64,000 nt of DNA from Girardia tigrina (taxonomy: Eukaryota; Platyhelminthes; Tricladida; Dugesiidae): contig MQRK01217781.1 in NCBI GenBank assembly GCA_001938485.1, positions 21,683-85,682 on the forward strand, read 5' to 3'. This document shows positions 44,201 to 55,424 of the stretch, in pieces; within the stretch, counting starts at the first letter, position 1; each line of letters begins with the position of its first letter. A model generated the notes under the pieces. The model had not been told where the DNA came from, made no database searches, and worked only from the letters and a program-made list of their open reading frames with translations. A program made the position numbers and the translations under genes.

Positions 44201-47200
44201 GGAAAGTTGGTCGGTTTCCTATGAAGAAGAACTGGAAAAATGTATTGTGCCGCAACTATTGAAAGCTGTTGTTGATAAATCGTGGCGAGTTCGATATATG
44301 GTTGCCGATAAAATAGCTGAAATCCAGGGCGCTTTGGGAACTAATTTATCGAAAAAACATTTACTGGTGAGAATAATTTATGAGTTTATTATTTTTTTTT
44401 TAATTTGTGATTTAATTTAATGATATTTTTTGTATTTATAATTTTTATGTTTTAAATGTTTTTAAATACACCGATTGATTTTTTTTATTAAAAATTATAA
44501 GTAAATGTACACGGCTTTAGGAGATCCCTTTAAGGTGTGGAATTTACAATATTATACACAGATTCCTTTGAGATTGAGGTCCACTTGTCCTGTTAATAAT
44601 AACTCAGAGCAACGAGTGTTCCATTTCTCTCTCTTACTTCTCACAAATCTTCTCTATTTGCTTGACGTCGGACCTTTGAGGTACCTATGGCATTACAGAA
44701 ATTCTTGTAATCTCAAACCAGCTCTTCACCATTTAAAAGTCTTGTTCGAATGTCGTTGCACTCACCCCCGACTATAAGTTAATGAGACCATTCTCAGAGA
44801 TTTCGACATATTCCTGGTTATTGACAAAGGGATGATACAAACTATTCAAGATACAAAGGCAGTGGTCCAAATACCTCTCGGATAAAGCAATTGCACACTA
44901 TCATCGACCCTCTACTGTGTTTTAAAGGGTAACCTAAATAAAACACCATAAAACTTATTATTTCTACTGATGTTTATTGCAATAAATGTGGTATGAACAT
45001 AACTGGTAGTCACGGGGATACAGCTCTTTTTGTCGCCAAACTCACACTCAACCATCCGATTTGAATAACGTAAGATGTGACTCGTCAGACCAAACGATGT
45101 TAACCAACTGTCCAAGACTTTCGCTCTTTTCACCACGATAATATCTGTCTTCTGTTTGTCTCGCGAATATCTGATTTTTTCTTTCCAAGTCTTCTGAAGT
45201 AGCGGTAGTAGCGACGGGCAGTGTATAGAAAGGGCAGGGACGTAATCAGCGCAAGTTAGTGACTTGCGCTTACTAGGAATTCCTTGTTCAAGTGGGATAA
45301 TTTCAATCCACTATTCCTGACACGACAGTGATTCAGCAGGTTACCCGGTCATTTCTAGCTAGGAATAAAACTCGCTGGTACTGCCATTGTAGCGCGCGTG
45401 TGGCCCCGGAAATCTAAGGGCATCACAGACCTGTTATTGCTCCATTTCATTTAGCTAAACACTATTTATTCCTCTAAGATGTCAGCATTTTGTGATTTCC
45501 ATAATAAGTCATTTCATGCAGACGTCTCCTTATGGTCCACTTGGAGACTGGGAATGGGATATATAAAAAGTGATTTGGGTGAGGGAAGAATTTCTGGTTT
45601 AGAGGGCTAGCAAGACATTTATCGATGGGAGCCACAATAAGAAAAATGTGGTAATATATTACATAATATATTACAGTAAACATAAAACCAAGGTTTTCAA
45701 AATTTTAAAAATCTTTAAGCGGTACTAGATCTAGCAATTCTTCATTGACATCTGCAGAAACATATCAAATAAATACAGTCAATATTGGAATATATTGAGT
45801 ATCCGTAGATTTGCCAAGAACTAAATTGGTTGCAACACAACTTTTTACATTTCTTATCAACTGCTCTAGACAATACTTACTGATTTCAGTAAGACGTCAC
45901 TCAGTTTTATGACATGACATTAAAATTTGCTAAATTAATGAAGTAGTTTACTATTTATGAGATACAGATAGTTCTAAACCCCTTGATATTCTTAATAAAA
46001 TCACCCTTTGTATATGAACGTTTTGCACGAGCAATATTTCACAATATAGCAAAGCCAGCGTTGACCACAGAATTATGTTTGTTAGCAAAATGCGAGATTA
46101 ATTTTTTCTAAATAAGTAGCGAAGACTTCAAGGAATTTATTTTACATCTTAAATTAGAATTATGCGGATATTCAACAATAAAGTAAGCATGGTTTTGATC
46201 ATGGTATCACTTTAGATTACTTACTTTGTACTGAGAAAGTGATTGACTGAAAATAAACACAGTGATTTTCCGTTTCTATCGACAAATGCATTATTTTCTT
46301 CGTATTTTGGTCTCAAACCTCTACTTTCATCTTCATATCTTTTCTTGTTATTTGACATTCATTGATTTTGCTAATGATTTTCAATAAACAAACTATTTTT
46401 CAGTACATTCAAAATATTTTATTGTAAAAGCGTCATTCATTGAATATATGTAAATATTACTATTAGTCGTGGATAAAATCTTAGTGATTTCTTATAGTTA
46501 AAAAAGTTTGTCCTCGTTTGAATAATAAACTATTACAATTTATAAAATTTTGAATAACGAAACCATAAATTTAGTTATCTTGTGGTTTAAAAAGATAAGT
46601 TTTTTATAAATGAATGACTTCTAAATGTTAAGCTTTGCTAACTGAAGCATTTCAATATTTAATGTCTATTTTTTATTTTAATGAGTAATAAAAAATATTG
46701 ATTAGTTGTGGATACAAAAGAATTGATAATAACAATAAAATGAATGTAAAATAATCTTCTACTTATATAAAATTTTAAATTTAACCATTTCCAGTCCATT
46801 GTTGCCATATGGCAACATATTTGAAAAATTAAATTACAGTTATCTCTTTTACCCAATTTAAATTTTACACATAGTAATAGTTTCTAAAAAGTCTAATAGA
46901 TGACACTACACATATTAGAATGCAAAAAACGCGATTCTCACTTTTTTCTTAGCAATTTAAATCAACATTGTTTTTTTTCAAAATTAATAATTTGGGCTTG
47001 GAAGGGTTAACTCAATTTTAATGCATAATAAACTTTACACTAATTAATAATTACACTTTCAAATAAACAGAAAGTTAGAGATGACATCATGATTACGAGA
47101 ATTGATCACATAATTTTCATATTCGATGTCTATCTTTTTCTAATCTTAAAATATTTTTGTATCTTTGCACATTTATCAATTGGAAACAGATGAATTAATC

Positions 47201-50200
47201 TAATTTTCTGATGTTGGCATTAGCAAAATTACTCATTTTTTTATTTCTTCTTAAGAAAATGAATGATATCATTTCAACATTTTGTATCTTATTAATTTTT
47301 TGTGTGACAAAATGTGATATACGTTTTAAATTCTAAGAAATTAATTTTAAAAACCGAATGATTTCTTTAAATTAAAAAAATAATCTAGGGTGACCAGTTG
47401 CTTAAAACCGGTAGGATGACAATCATTGATAAAAATCCAGACAGTCATATATTTCGTTGATTCATCTGCGTTAGATTAAATATGAGGTATTTTCCTTCAA
47501 AATATATGTTAAAAAGATGTATATTTTTGGGATGACAACAGGTTAAGCTGACAGAAATTGTTCTAAATTTTCATTTTACAGAATTTGAATTTAAAATATT
47601 TAATTAAATGACATTGTTCAAATACTAATACTCATACATAATTCTCGTATAAATTTACGACTTCTTTCACAAGTACCTTCTTTTATGGCATATTTTCACG
47701 CTTAATTAAAATTTCACACTTAACATTAAATGTCTCAAAATTAGATAAAAATTTTATGAAACATAGACAGTTTTTCAAATCCCGCCCGGACGAGCATAAG
47801 AACCCGGACATGTCCGGAAAAATCCGGATGTATGGTGACCCTAATTAATCTTATATCACAGAATCTCGGTACAAATATTGAGACGAAAAATTAAAGGAAT
47901 TGAAGTGCTTATATTTTCATGCTATATTTTTTTATTTATTTGTATAAACGAAAATGTTCTTATTAATTGTATTATTAGGGAGCATTTATAACCCTTCTTA
48001 AAGACAGCCAAGCTGAAGTTAGAGCAGTCAGTGCTAGTAAGATCAATTCATTCGCATCAGAACTTTCGGACGATAACAGGAAACAAATCATCAAAGAAAC
48101 TATGATTCCAGTTGTAAAAGAATTGATGATAGACACCAATTGTCATGTCAAATCATCTTTAGCTACTTCAGTTATGGGACTAGCTAAATATATTGATACA
48201 CAAGATACAATAACCCATTTATTACCAATTTTTATTCAACAATTGAAGGATGAAAATTCAGAAGTTTTAACTAAATTTCTCACCATTTCAATTTAATTCT
48301 CCATTTGCAGGTCAGAGTGAACATCATTTCTAACATCAATGCAGTACACGAAGTATTGGGAGTTGAACAACTGAGTTTAAATCTTCTGCCTACAATAGTT
48401 GAACTGTCATCTGATAGCAAATGGAGAGTAAGACTGGCGATAATTGAAAATTTCCCGCTATTAGCTAGACAATTGAGTCGAAAATTCTTTGATGATCAAC
48501 TGAAAACCGTTTGTTTGTCGTGGCTGGTGGACCATGTCTATGCAATCAGAGAAGCTGCTGTGAATAATTTGACCAAATTAACGGAAATTTTCGGTGTTGA
48601 ATGGGCTGAATCTATGATTGTTCCACGTGTAAGTTTTCTCTTTATTCAATCAATTTGGATTTTTGTTTGGCTATATTTAACTTTTTTACTAATCGATATA
48701 GCAAACACGTGATCAATATTTTTTACCATAACTTGTTTTTATATCAATTTTAACACTAAACTCTCAAAATGGCGGATTGAACATTTAATAATTTCAATTT
48801 CCATTATAATTATGTGAATATGGTTTTATAAGATTATGAAGACTTTCCATAAGACAACATTGTAATTATAATTCAATGATAATGTTCCTTTTAAGCACTT
48901 TAATTTAAATAATAGAATGAATTAAACCGAATACACATTTTACGTCGGTAGCTCTAGTGTTAAAGCAAAAAGTGGCACTTATATCCTTTAAATGTTTTCG
49001 CTAACCATCTTTTATTTCTCACAAAAAAGGTCAGTCGTAATTGCATTTCATGAAATGCTTTTTACAATTGACTCTGTAAGAGAGTGTAACTCTTTACCGT
49101 GACGAAGCGAAGGCAGAAGAACAAGCCACTAGTCGGTTATCGAGAAATCTGCATGCAAATGTCTCCACCTAAACGGTGCGATTAAATTAAATTAAATTAA
49201 ACCCCTTTCTCCAAACAACTTGTTTCCAGGGACATGGTTATGTATACAAAGAAAAGATAACTCTTCCCAAAACACCCGCTAACGTCTCTGATATCGCTTG
49301 TTGCCAAAACAACAAATCTCCGTTTTCAAGTTCAGGAATATTAAAGTTGCGAGGGGGGAATGATTTTATGAGCCAGCGATACCCACCAATGAACAATGTT
49401 TTTTCACACACTGAAGTTTTACCAGAATAAAAAGTCCAGGATCTGGAATTTCAACTGTTGCTTCACCACTCTTATAGTCGACACGTTGCCCCGTTAGATT
49501 TTTATTTGTTCTGATCGATGGCTCACTTCTTGCATGGTCATAAATTGTGGACGTTGAAATTAGGCGTGGAAAGTTTTTTGTTTCAAACGATATAAAAATT
49601 GTAGATGATTTGATAAAAATAACTGATTTAAATTGATTGTGGTTTGTCGAATAAATAGATAATTTGATGTTGCTTGAATTTCAGTTTAAGTAAAGTTGAT
49701 TAAACAGTTGATATTATTTCAAAATATCCTCCGCCATTGACTGACCAGAACAGAGTTCATACATCAATCCCATACTTTCACACTTAAGAATCAATATTTA
49801 GCAACGAATCACCGGTGTTTTCAACATTCCAAATATTAAGCTGTTTTTCCAAGTTTATATTTTTTGTTTATACATCATGGAATTCATTTTTACGTTTCCA
49901 TGTCATGTGTCAGATTAACCCTTCGTAACATGCTGTGACACTTCTGTAACAAACCGCTGTAACTCTAACTATTAACATATCACATTTTAAATCACCGGTA
50001 CATGCTCGGTGTGTAACAGATATGCAACAGTGATTTAAAATGTGATATGTTAATAGTTAGAGATCATATAAGAGTTGCAACGGTTTGTTACAGAAGTGTC
50101 ACACCATGTCGCCATATAAACAACATCAATATGAGGTTTACAACATTTATTAATATTACAAGCGCATTCACTATTTGACATCTCTCTTGATCAATTTTTT

Positions 50201-53059
50201 CTGAGTTCAAACTAATTATTTTCAATAAATGAAAATCTGTTAATAAGAATTATTAAATTATAAAGAATCTAATTGGTTAAAATTAAATTACATTAAAAAA
50301 TAAATAATACATTCAAAAATTATTTTAAATCTTTTTACTTTAAAATTAAATTAAATTATTTTTAATTAGTAAGAATCAAAGAAAATATCAATCATCCATC
50401 TGTGTAGGAGAGGCACAATCCGAATCAACATTCTACATGCACAATATCAATACACAATTCAAAACATTCCTCACAATAACAAATGAAATAAATTTGGAGT
50501 CAGCTGTAATTATGGGAGATAATCATAAAAATCGATTCGTTTATGTGAATGATTTTTATTTCGGAATTAATTTAATTGCTAATTAAATCGTTAAGTTCGT
50601 TTATATTGATATTAATAAGGAAATTTCAAAGACCAATAAATTTGTTTACATATTGGCAACAAATTAAAATGACATTTTTAAGTTTATATAAAGTTTATAT
50701 ATAAGTCCATATAAAAAAATATTTCGCAAATGTTTTATGTAATAGAAATTATGGATACATCGACTTGGAAGGTTTGGAAAAATTAGTTATAGAAAGTAAT
50801 GTGCAGAGTGACCTTAGAATTGACCTAAAAGTAATAATAATATTAATTTAATTCGACGTTTTTATTCGCGGTGTTTTGTCCAAAAAACGTGTTGGTTATT
50901 CAAAATATATTGTTATTAATTTAGACGGATCAGCCGCCATCATCAGACCGAATTAACGATGATATACTCGCGTTTATATATCAATCATTAATTTTATATA
51001 TCAATTACCGTTTTCCAACCGTTTATATATAATCATTATGTCATTTAAATCATGAAAATACTTTCAATAAAGTTGAAGAGGATAAAAAGATTTGATCAAC
51101 AATACTTCACACATCGCCCTCTCCCAGTAATTATCGAATTGTGAACACAAAATCTTAAAATTACTTACAAATTATGGAGAAATAATGTTAATGAACACCA
51201 TTGCTGTTCGGGAATTGTTATATTTTGCAACATCGAATTTACGATTTCTATTTAATAATGATTGGTATCAACAGGTTGATGGGGTAGCTATGGGTTCTCC
51301 ATTAGCTCCAACTTTAGCTTCGATATTTCTTTCAAAGGTTGATAAGTCTATATGATGGTATAAACGTTTAAAATTTATAAACGTTATGTAGATGATATTT
51401 TTCTATTGTTTAATAATAAAGAACAAGTCGAGCTTTTCTTAAATTATATGAATTCCCTACATTCAAATATAAAATTCACGGTAGAATATGAAAACAATAA
51501 TGTTTTACCATTCTTAGATCTTTTGATAGAAAGAGCGAAAAACAACCATTTTGAAACTGGGATCTATAGAAAGAAAACTAACAGTTTTTGTGAACCTAAA
51601 TATATAAGAAATATGATAAAAATATGATGAAATCTATAGATCTTGGACACTTTCATCTACGTACACTAAATGTAATGAAATTATTAATAAGTTAATGAAT
51701 TTACTCCATAAAAATGGATATTCCAAATCGATAGTTGAAAAATTTACTCGGGAAACTGTCGATAAATTAATTAAATCGGAAAATGAAAATGAAAAATCAA
51801 ATACAATAAATGGCGACAGAAACAAAAATGAGATAAATACTAATTATGATAATATTGGTTTTGCTTTGACTGTTCCCTACTCTGGGGGTTTCAGGAAATT
51901 CAAAAACTCTATTTTGAAACATGATTAAAATAATTTATTAAATTTAAAAATTGTATCTGGATCATGCAAGATAGGAAGTTTGTTTAGTAGTAAATCTATC
52001 ACTCCAACTGGGTTATGTTCCAATTTAGTTTATCAATATAAATGTAATGGGTGTGACGCCACATACATCGGAGAGGCTTGTCGTCATCTCTGTAAACGGA
52101 TTCAGGAACATAATCGCAGGGAAAGTGATAGCAATATTGCTCAACATAAGAAGAACTGTTTGAATAGTAAAGTTGATGTAAGTAATTTTAAGATTTTGTG
52201 TTCACAATTTGATAATTACTCGGAGAGGGTGATGTATGAAGCATTGTTGATTAAATCTTTTGATCCTAAAATCAATGTCCAAACACCATCCTCTTCAACT
52301 TTATTGAAAGTATTTTCATGATTTAAATGACATAATGATTACATAAACATTGCTTGGATATATATATAATATACATATAATATATATCTATATCTATATA
52401 TTATATGTATAATATATATATATTGGATATCGTTAATTTAGTCTGATGATGACGGTTGATCCATCGAAATTAATCATAATATATTTTTATGAATTTTTTT
52501 TTGTTTTTTAAAAATTCCTTGTCGTCATTTTTTAAATATGTTACAAAATTACATTTTTAATAAATGTTGAAAATGAAAACGAAGGAAAAATGCGCCTCTC
52601 AGAAATGATTTTCATATTTACAATCCGTCTTATCGAAATAGTCGCTCATTCCGAAATGATTATTGATTTCCAATTATTTCGACAGATGGTCCAATTGTCG
52701 AAAGATGCCAATTATCTTCATCGCATGATCTGTCTCCAATGCATCAGTTCCCTGGCACCTCTGCTGGGTCCCAGCTTGACTAAAGAAAAATTTTTACCCA
52801 CTGTTCTATACATGAGGGACGACAAAGTCGCTAATGTCCGATTCAAAGTAAATTCTCTTCATCATTGGAAATATAGTGCTACAAATCGTTTCAGACAGCG
52901 CAAACACTGGCTAAAATATGTATGTCACTTGATGCTCCGGTTCTGCAGTCGGAAGTGAGACCGTGCTTGGATAAGCTTGTTTGCGATGAAGACTTGGATG
53001 TCAAATTCTTTGCATTGGAAGCAGTCGAACAACTTCAGTCTCATTTGAAATCGGTTTAA
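41213..53059 (+). CDS. PPP2R1A: PP2A 65-kDa regulatory subunit A (scaffold), six exons
   Basis: Exons 41213-41506, 43761-44366, 47979-48263, 48311-48628, 52686-52847, 52895-53059: 294+606+285+318+162+165 nt, all phase 0, total 609 residues plus stop. All introns are GT..AG. The protein is the HEAT-repeat scaffold that holds the PP2A catalytic and B subunits. It follows human PR65 throughout: [152 protein letters not shown], and the end [14 protein letters not shown]. Introns 3 and 5 are 47 nt each; introns 1, 2 and 4 are 2.3, 3.6 and 4.1 kb, full of repeats. It appears intact. Confidence 0.96.
42217..43119. mobile_element. inverted-repeat element in PP2A-A intron 1
   Basis: The left end (GGGTATACGGGCCACTGC.. 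AATAAAAGTATGAAAATATAT) and right end (inverse: TATAGTTCCGTACGAGCCCC .. AATAAAAGTATGACAATATA) are inverted copies. The similarity extends outward on both sides (42000-42216 against inverse of 43120-43370: ATAAAAGAATGTTTTTTGAA, TTAAATATTCTTTAAT), so the flanks are also an inverted duplication. The middle has a GC-richer TTCTTCATCTTGAACGTTTAG stretch and no open frame. Confidence 0.6.
44900..45180 (-). pseudogene. Tc1 transposase fragment in PP2A-A intron 2
   Basis: On the minus strand [18 protein letters not shown] is the Tc1 motif around the first catalytic Asp (VIWSDESKF-LFGSDG), followed after a shift by [12 protein letters not shown]. The rest is decayed. It directly abuts the antisense 18S rRNA fragment. 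Confidence 0.6.
45203..45545 (-). rRNA. 18S rRNA fragment (V8-V9 side), antisense, decayed
   Basis: The plus strand reads as the reverse complement of the 3' part of nuclear 18S rRNA: GGTAGTAGCGACGGGCAGTG, AAAGGGCAGGGACGTAATCA, TTACTAGGAATTCC, GGTTACCCGGTC, CATTGTAGCGCGCGTG and CATCTAAGGGCATCACAGAC then CTGTTATTGCTC. Conserved core blocks are nearly exact while variable parts differ; a few core changes (GGGCAGTG for GGGCGGTG, AAATCTAAGG for ACATCTAAGG) mark it as a relic rather than a working gene. About 340 bp are recognisable. It sits in PP2A-A intron 2, antisense to the host gene. Confidence 0.92.
45546..46790. other. PP2A-A intron 2, unassigned
   Basis: No supportable gene; several short open stretches in all frames but nothing recognised. 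AT-rich with no long repeats. Confidence 0.4.
46791..47010. mobile_element. TTAA-type MITE, third family
   Basis: 220 bp with ends TTAACCATTTCCAGTCCATT and, inverted, TTAACCCTTCCAAGCCCAAA; TTAA at both borders. Palindrome GTTGCCATATGGCAAC near the left end. Lies in PP2A-A intron 2. Confidence 0.75.
47386..47843. mobile_element. hAT-like MITE, 458 bp
   Basis: Ends TAGGGTGACCA and inverse of TGGTGACCCTA, with subterminal CCGG motifs (AAAACCGGTAGG; CCCGGACATGTCCGGA, ATCCGGATG). The flanks do not give a clean 8-bp duplication. Lies just before PP2A-A exon 3 (47979). Confidence 0.65.
48750..48963. mobile_element. TTAA-type MITE, fourth family
   Basis: 214 bp with ends TTAACACTAAACTCTC and, inverted, TTAACACTAGAGCTACCGAC; TTAA at both borders. 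TTAACACTA starts are common for piggyBac-type elements. Lies in PP2A-A intron 4. Confidence 0.75.
49145..49510 (-). rRNA. 28S rRNA fragment, antisense, strongly decayed
   Basis: Plus strand resembles the reverse complement of the middle of 28S rRNA in correct order: CCCCTTTCTCC, TTTCCAGGGACA, AAAGAAAAGATAACTCTTCCC, CACCCGCTAACGTCTCTG, CAAGTTCAGGAATATTAA, then CAGGATCTGGAATTTCAACT followed by GTTGCTTCAC. Compare the 28S order TTCCAGGGAACTCG, GAAAAGAAAACTCTTCCC, CTCCCGACGGCGTCTCCGG, GGTTCCGGAATAGGAACC, GGATCGACTGACTC.., CAACTGCTGTTCAC. Identity is patchy, so this is less certain than the 18S piece. Lies in PP2A-A intron 4, same orientation as the 18S fragment. Confidence 0.62.
49916..50125. mobile_element. 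foldback element starting TTAACCCTTCG
   Basis: Arms 49929-49996 and 50029-50103 are inverted copies (GTGACACTTCTGTAACAAAC and inverse; CTAACTATTAACATATCACA and inverse) with a 30-40 nt centre. The left border TTAACCCTTCGTAACATG looks piggyBac-like; the right border is degenerate (CACCATGTCGCC). PP2A-A intron 4. Confidence 0.75.
50126..50890. other. PP2A-A intron 4, AT-rich part
   Basis: No gene or clear repeat seen. Confidence 0.45.
50918..50946 (-). ncRNA. hammerhead-like motif (copy 5)
   Basis: On the minus strand: CTGATGAT, stem region GGCGGCTGATCCGTC, then TAAAT in place of GAAAT. One core base is therefore changed. It marks the left end of the Penelope element. Confidence 0.35.
51190..52321 (+). 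pseudogene. Penelope RT / GIY-YIG protein, broken
   Basis: RT motifs: [37 protein letters not shown] (motif B), a TGA at about 51353, then [13 protein letters not shown] (catalytic YVDD), [18 protein letters not shown], and a helical thumb; after more stops [14 protein letters not shown]. From 51980 the GIY-YIG domain: [42 protein letters not shown]. Penelope-like elements use this pair for target-primed reverse transcription. The N-terminal part of the RT is missing and at least three stops interrupt the rest. The GIY-YIG part is undamaged, with the YIG motif intact. Confidence 0.92.
52357..52432. repeat. AT palindrome between GIY-YIG and ribozyme-like motif
   Basis: ATATATATAATATACATATA and its inverse form an almost perfect AT-only palindrome of about 75 bp. 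Confidence 0.7.
52443..52470 (+). ncRNA. hammerhead-like motif (copy 6)
   Basis: CTGATGAT, GACGGTTGATCCATC (stem with two non-pairs), GAAAT, then TAATC. Located about 120 bp after the GIY-YIG stop. Confidence 0.42.
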
Positions 53060-53083
53060 ACTATTCAAAGTATTCTTTGAAAC

Positions 53084-53089
53084 AATAAA
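53084..53089 (+). promoter_or_regulatory. poly(A) signal of PP2A-A
   Basis: AATAAA 25 nt after the TAA stop of the scaffold subunit, followed by a T/GT-rich stretch (TTTTTTGTGTGTATG). A very short 3' UTR is implied. Confidence 0.65.
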
Positions 53090-53329
53090 GAATTATGATT
53101 GCTTTTTTGTGTGTATGTTTATCTGTGTGTGTGTGTGTAAATGAAATATATGTCCGGATTTATTTGTGTGAAGATCGATAACTTTATTCAGAGTAATAAT
53201 ATTAGTTTATAATGACTCATTTAACTGATCACTCTTTCATTTGTCACGAAATCTGTAAATTTACAATTACAATTTTTTCGGACAGTTTTTTGCATTAGAG
53301 GTACTTTTTAACAAAGAAAGGCTCATATG

Positions 53330-53520
53330 ATTGAGGTATAATGAATTTAATAAAAAAATTAACCTAAACTAGCAAGAGAACAAGTAAACCTAGAAGGAGA
53401 TATTAAGATTTTTTACATGTCAGGAATTACGTCTTATGATCAAAAAAATAGACTTCCCTAGAAAATACAAAATATTGAATCGAGGTTGAAGATGCATCGA
53501 AAGAGGATTAAACAATATAG
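53330..53520. repeat. dispersed repeat, copy 1
   Basis: GAGGTATAATGAATTTAAT.. AGCAAGAGAACAA.. AAACCTAGAAGGAGA .. GACTTCCCTA .. AATCGAGGTTGAAGAT matches 58370-58610 in the same order with scattered differences. No coding. It may be the end of an unrecognised element; the palindrome next to it begins inside this unit. Confidence 0.7.
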
Positions 53521-53784
53521 AAAAAAATCAAAGATTAAAGGATTTTTATCAATTTAAAAAAAATGAATTGAGTAGAGTAACAATTTTAAAATTAATATAA
53601 TAAACAACTAGATTATAATAAAAAAAGTCATTACGAAACCCATTTTTTTTTATTATAATCTAGTTGTTTATTATATTAATTTTAAAATTGTTACTCTACT
53701 CAATTTATTTTTTTTTTAAACTGATAAAAATCTTTGATTTTTTTCTATATTGTTTAATCCTCTTTCGATGCATCTTCAACCTCG
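53481..53784. repeat. long near-perfect palindrome
   Basis: Left arm 53481-53627 and right arm 53645-53784 are inverse copies with only a few differences in A/T-run lengths, around a 17-nt centre. The left arm starts CGAGGTTGAAGATGCATCGA and the right arm ends with its inverse. Such a hairpin is either a recent foldback or an assembly/rescue artefact. Confidence 0.85.
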
Positions 53785-53821
53785 TAATGATATTCATTTC
53801 CTTTCCTTTTTATGCTATATA

Positions 53822-53925
53822 CAGGGCCAATCCTGACGATGGGCGAAAATTGGGGAAAATCTCCCCGTCTACAAATTTGGGACATGAGACCGCACAGAAC
53901 GGCCACCTACCCAGGATTGGCTCTG
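53822..53925. mobile_element. 104-bp hAT-type MITE
   Basis: Ends CAGGGCCAATCCTG and inverse of CAGGATTGGCTCTG; flanked by GCTATATA and TCTATATA (7 of 8 match). Confidence 0.8.
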
Positions 53926-54539
53926 TCTATATAATTATATATATGCGTCTGACTATATATATATATATATATATATACAGCGGAACCCCGTTATAAGGAA
54001 GGAATTTTGTAGTCCTTGCCGCATCCTACATGTTTCAATGTATTTTCCATCCCGTTATAACGAACCCCTCTATAACGAAAACCCCGTTATTGCGAAGAAA
54101 AAATGGCCCAAAATGTGGAAAATTGATCTCGTTATAACGAAGTCAATGCTGCTCATATGGAAGCAACCATATGAATAAATTGCATTTCTGGGTGTGTGAG
54201 TTTTCAGTAATAGAGACGTCAGTGTCTGTCGTCAACTGACAGAGACAAAAATATCTTGTTCAATCAGAATAAGGTTTGAGTGGATTAGTGAGGGATAGAT
54301 TGTTGTTATGTGGTGCCATCGCTCTCTATTCTCATTTGAAAAAGGTGGGTTATTTGTATTACGATAAACCGAAGCTTGGATACTGTCCCTCAAAATGAGG
54401 TTTTCCAGCGCGAACACAAATTACAATTTCCTTTTCTTAATCCAATTATCGCAACTGAATCCGCGAGTTCATGTTTCATTGATGGATGTGGGTGAGTGGG
54501 TATTAAACTGTTGTTATGGCCGAGCCATTGTTGTCTGTA

Positions 54540-55232
54540 CTCATTTGATAAAATGCGGGTCTTCTCCTTTCGCCGTCTTCTCCTTTGGGTGGAAGCAAAA
54601 AAGGATCTTCAGTCGTTTGGCATCACAATCTTTGACTGTGTTCAACTTTCGTCTCGTGCTTTGAGTGAAGTGGATACACAGACAATCGTCAATTGTTTTC
54701 ATCATTCTAGTTTCCTACACGACCCATTTCCAGAAACAATTGATAATTCTGCTACAGGGACATCTGAATCCACTCTAAATGAGACTAGGAACATTTTCAC
54801 ATTCCTCGGCAACAACTTTGGAAAGGACGGCTGCGTGGAGGACTTCTTGGGAGTGGACGAACTTGTGTCAACGGAAGGTATCCTTCAGGATTCCGAGATT
54901 CTCGAAAAGGTTGGTAAATACTGTAACAGCATGTGTCAAATATTGTATGATGTCGTAATTCTTTGTTTCTGTAAATTCGTCCTGGCTCCTGTGTTGAGGA
55001 TGAGCAATCAGATGGTGACGATATGGAGGAAAACGTTCCACCTGTGACCCTTGCGTCTATGTTAGAAAGCTTGACTACACTTCGACGCTACTGTGCCGAG
55101 CGAGGACGGGACATTTTACAACCCTTGGAGATTGTAGAGAAGGCTGTGGCTACGAGTTACATATCTCGTCAGTCAAAAATAACCGATTTTTTCCCTATAT
55201 CTACTAAAAATGATCATTTGGTGTTGTTTTGA
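54540..55232 (+). pseudogene. Tigger transposase C-terminal region
   Basis: 54496-55047 contains KKDLQSFGITIFDCVQLSSR and SEVDTQTIVNCFHHSSF, the Tigger/jerky segment normally reading ITLLDAI..AW..V...TI.NCF..AGF, followed by VDELVSTEGILQDSEI. After a frame change 55023-55232 gives VPPVTLASMLESLTTLRRYC and the terminal SRQSKITDFFP, a hallmark end of this family. The DDE catalytic core and CENP-B-type DNA-binding domain are gone. Confidence 0.8.
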
Positions 55233-55424
55233 CAAAAAAGGTTTTATTAAAATAGTTTTCTTATTTCTGATGTTTTGTCATAATTCTTGTGTGAATAAAT
55301 GACAAATTTTTGTACCAATTTTTTTCTCATGTACAAAATAAGAGGCTTCTTGGTTGAATACATGTGGGAACAACTAGTTTGCATCGAAGAAATGAGGTTT
55401 AGATGAGTTTACATATAGTTATAG

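Larger units (their letters stand above)
50900..52490 (+). mobile_element. Penelope-like retroelement, 3' half with both ends
   Basis: The left end carries an inverted hammerhead-like motif (50918-50946), then a leader, reverse transcriptase pieces, the GIY-YIG domain and the right-end motif at 52443. The left end is inverted relative to the right end, as in Penelope elements with inverted terminal duplications. It lies in PP2A-A intron 4 in the sense direction. Confidence 0.8.
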
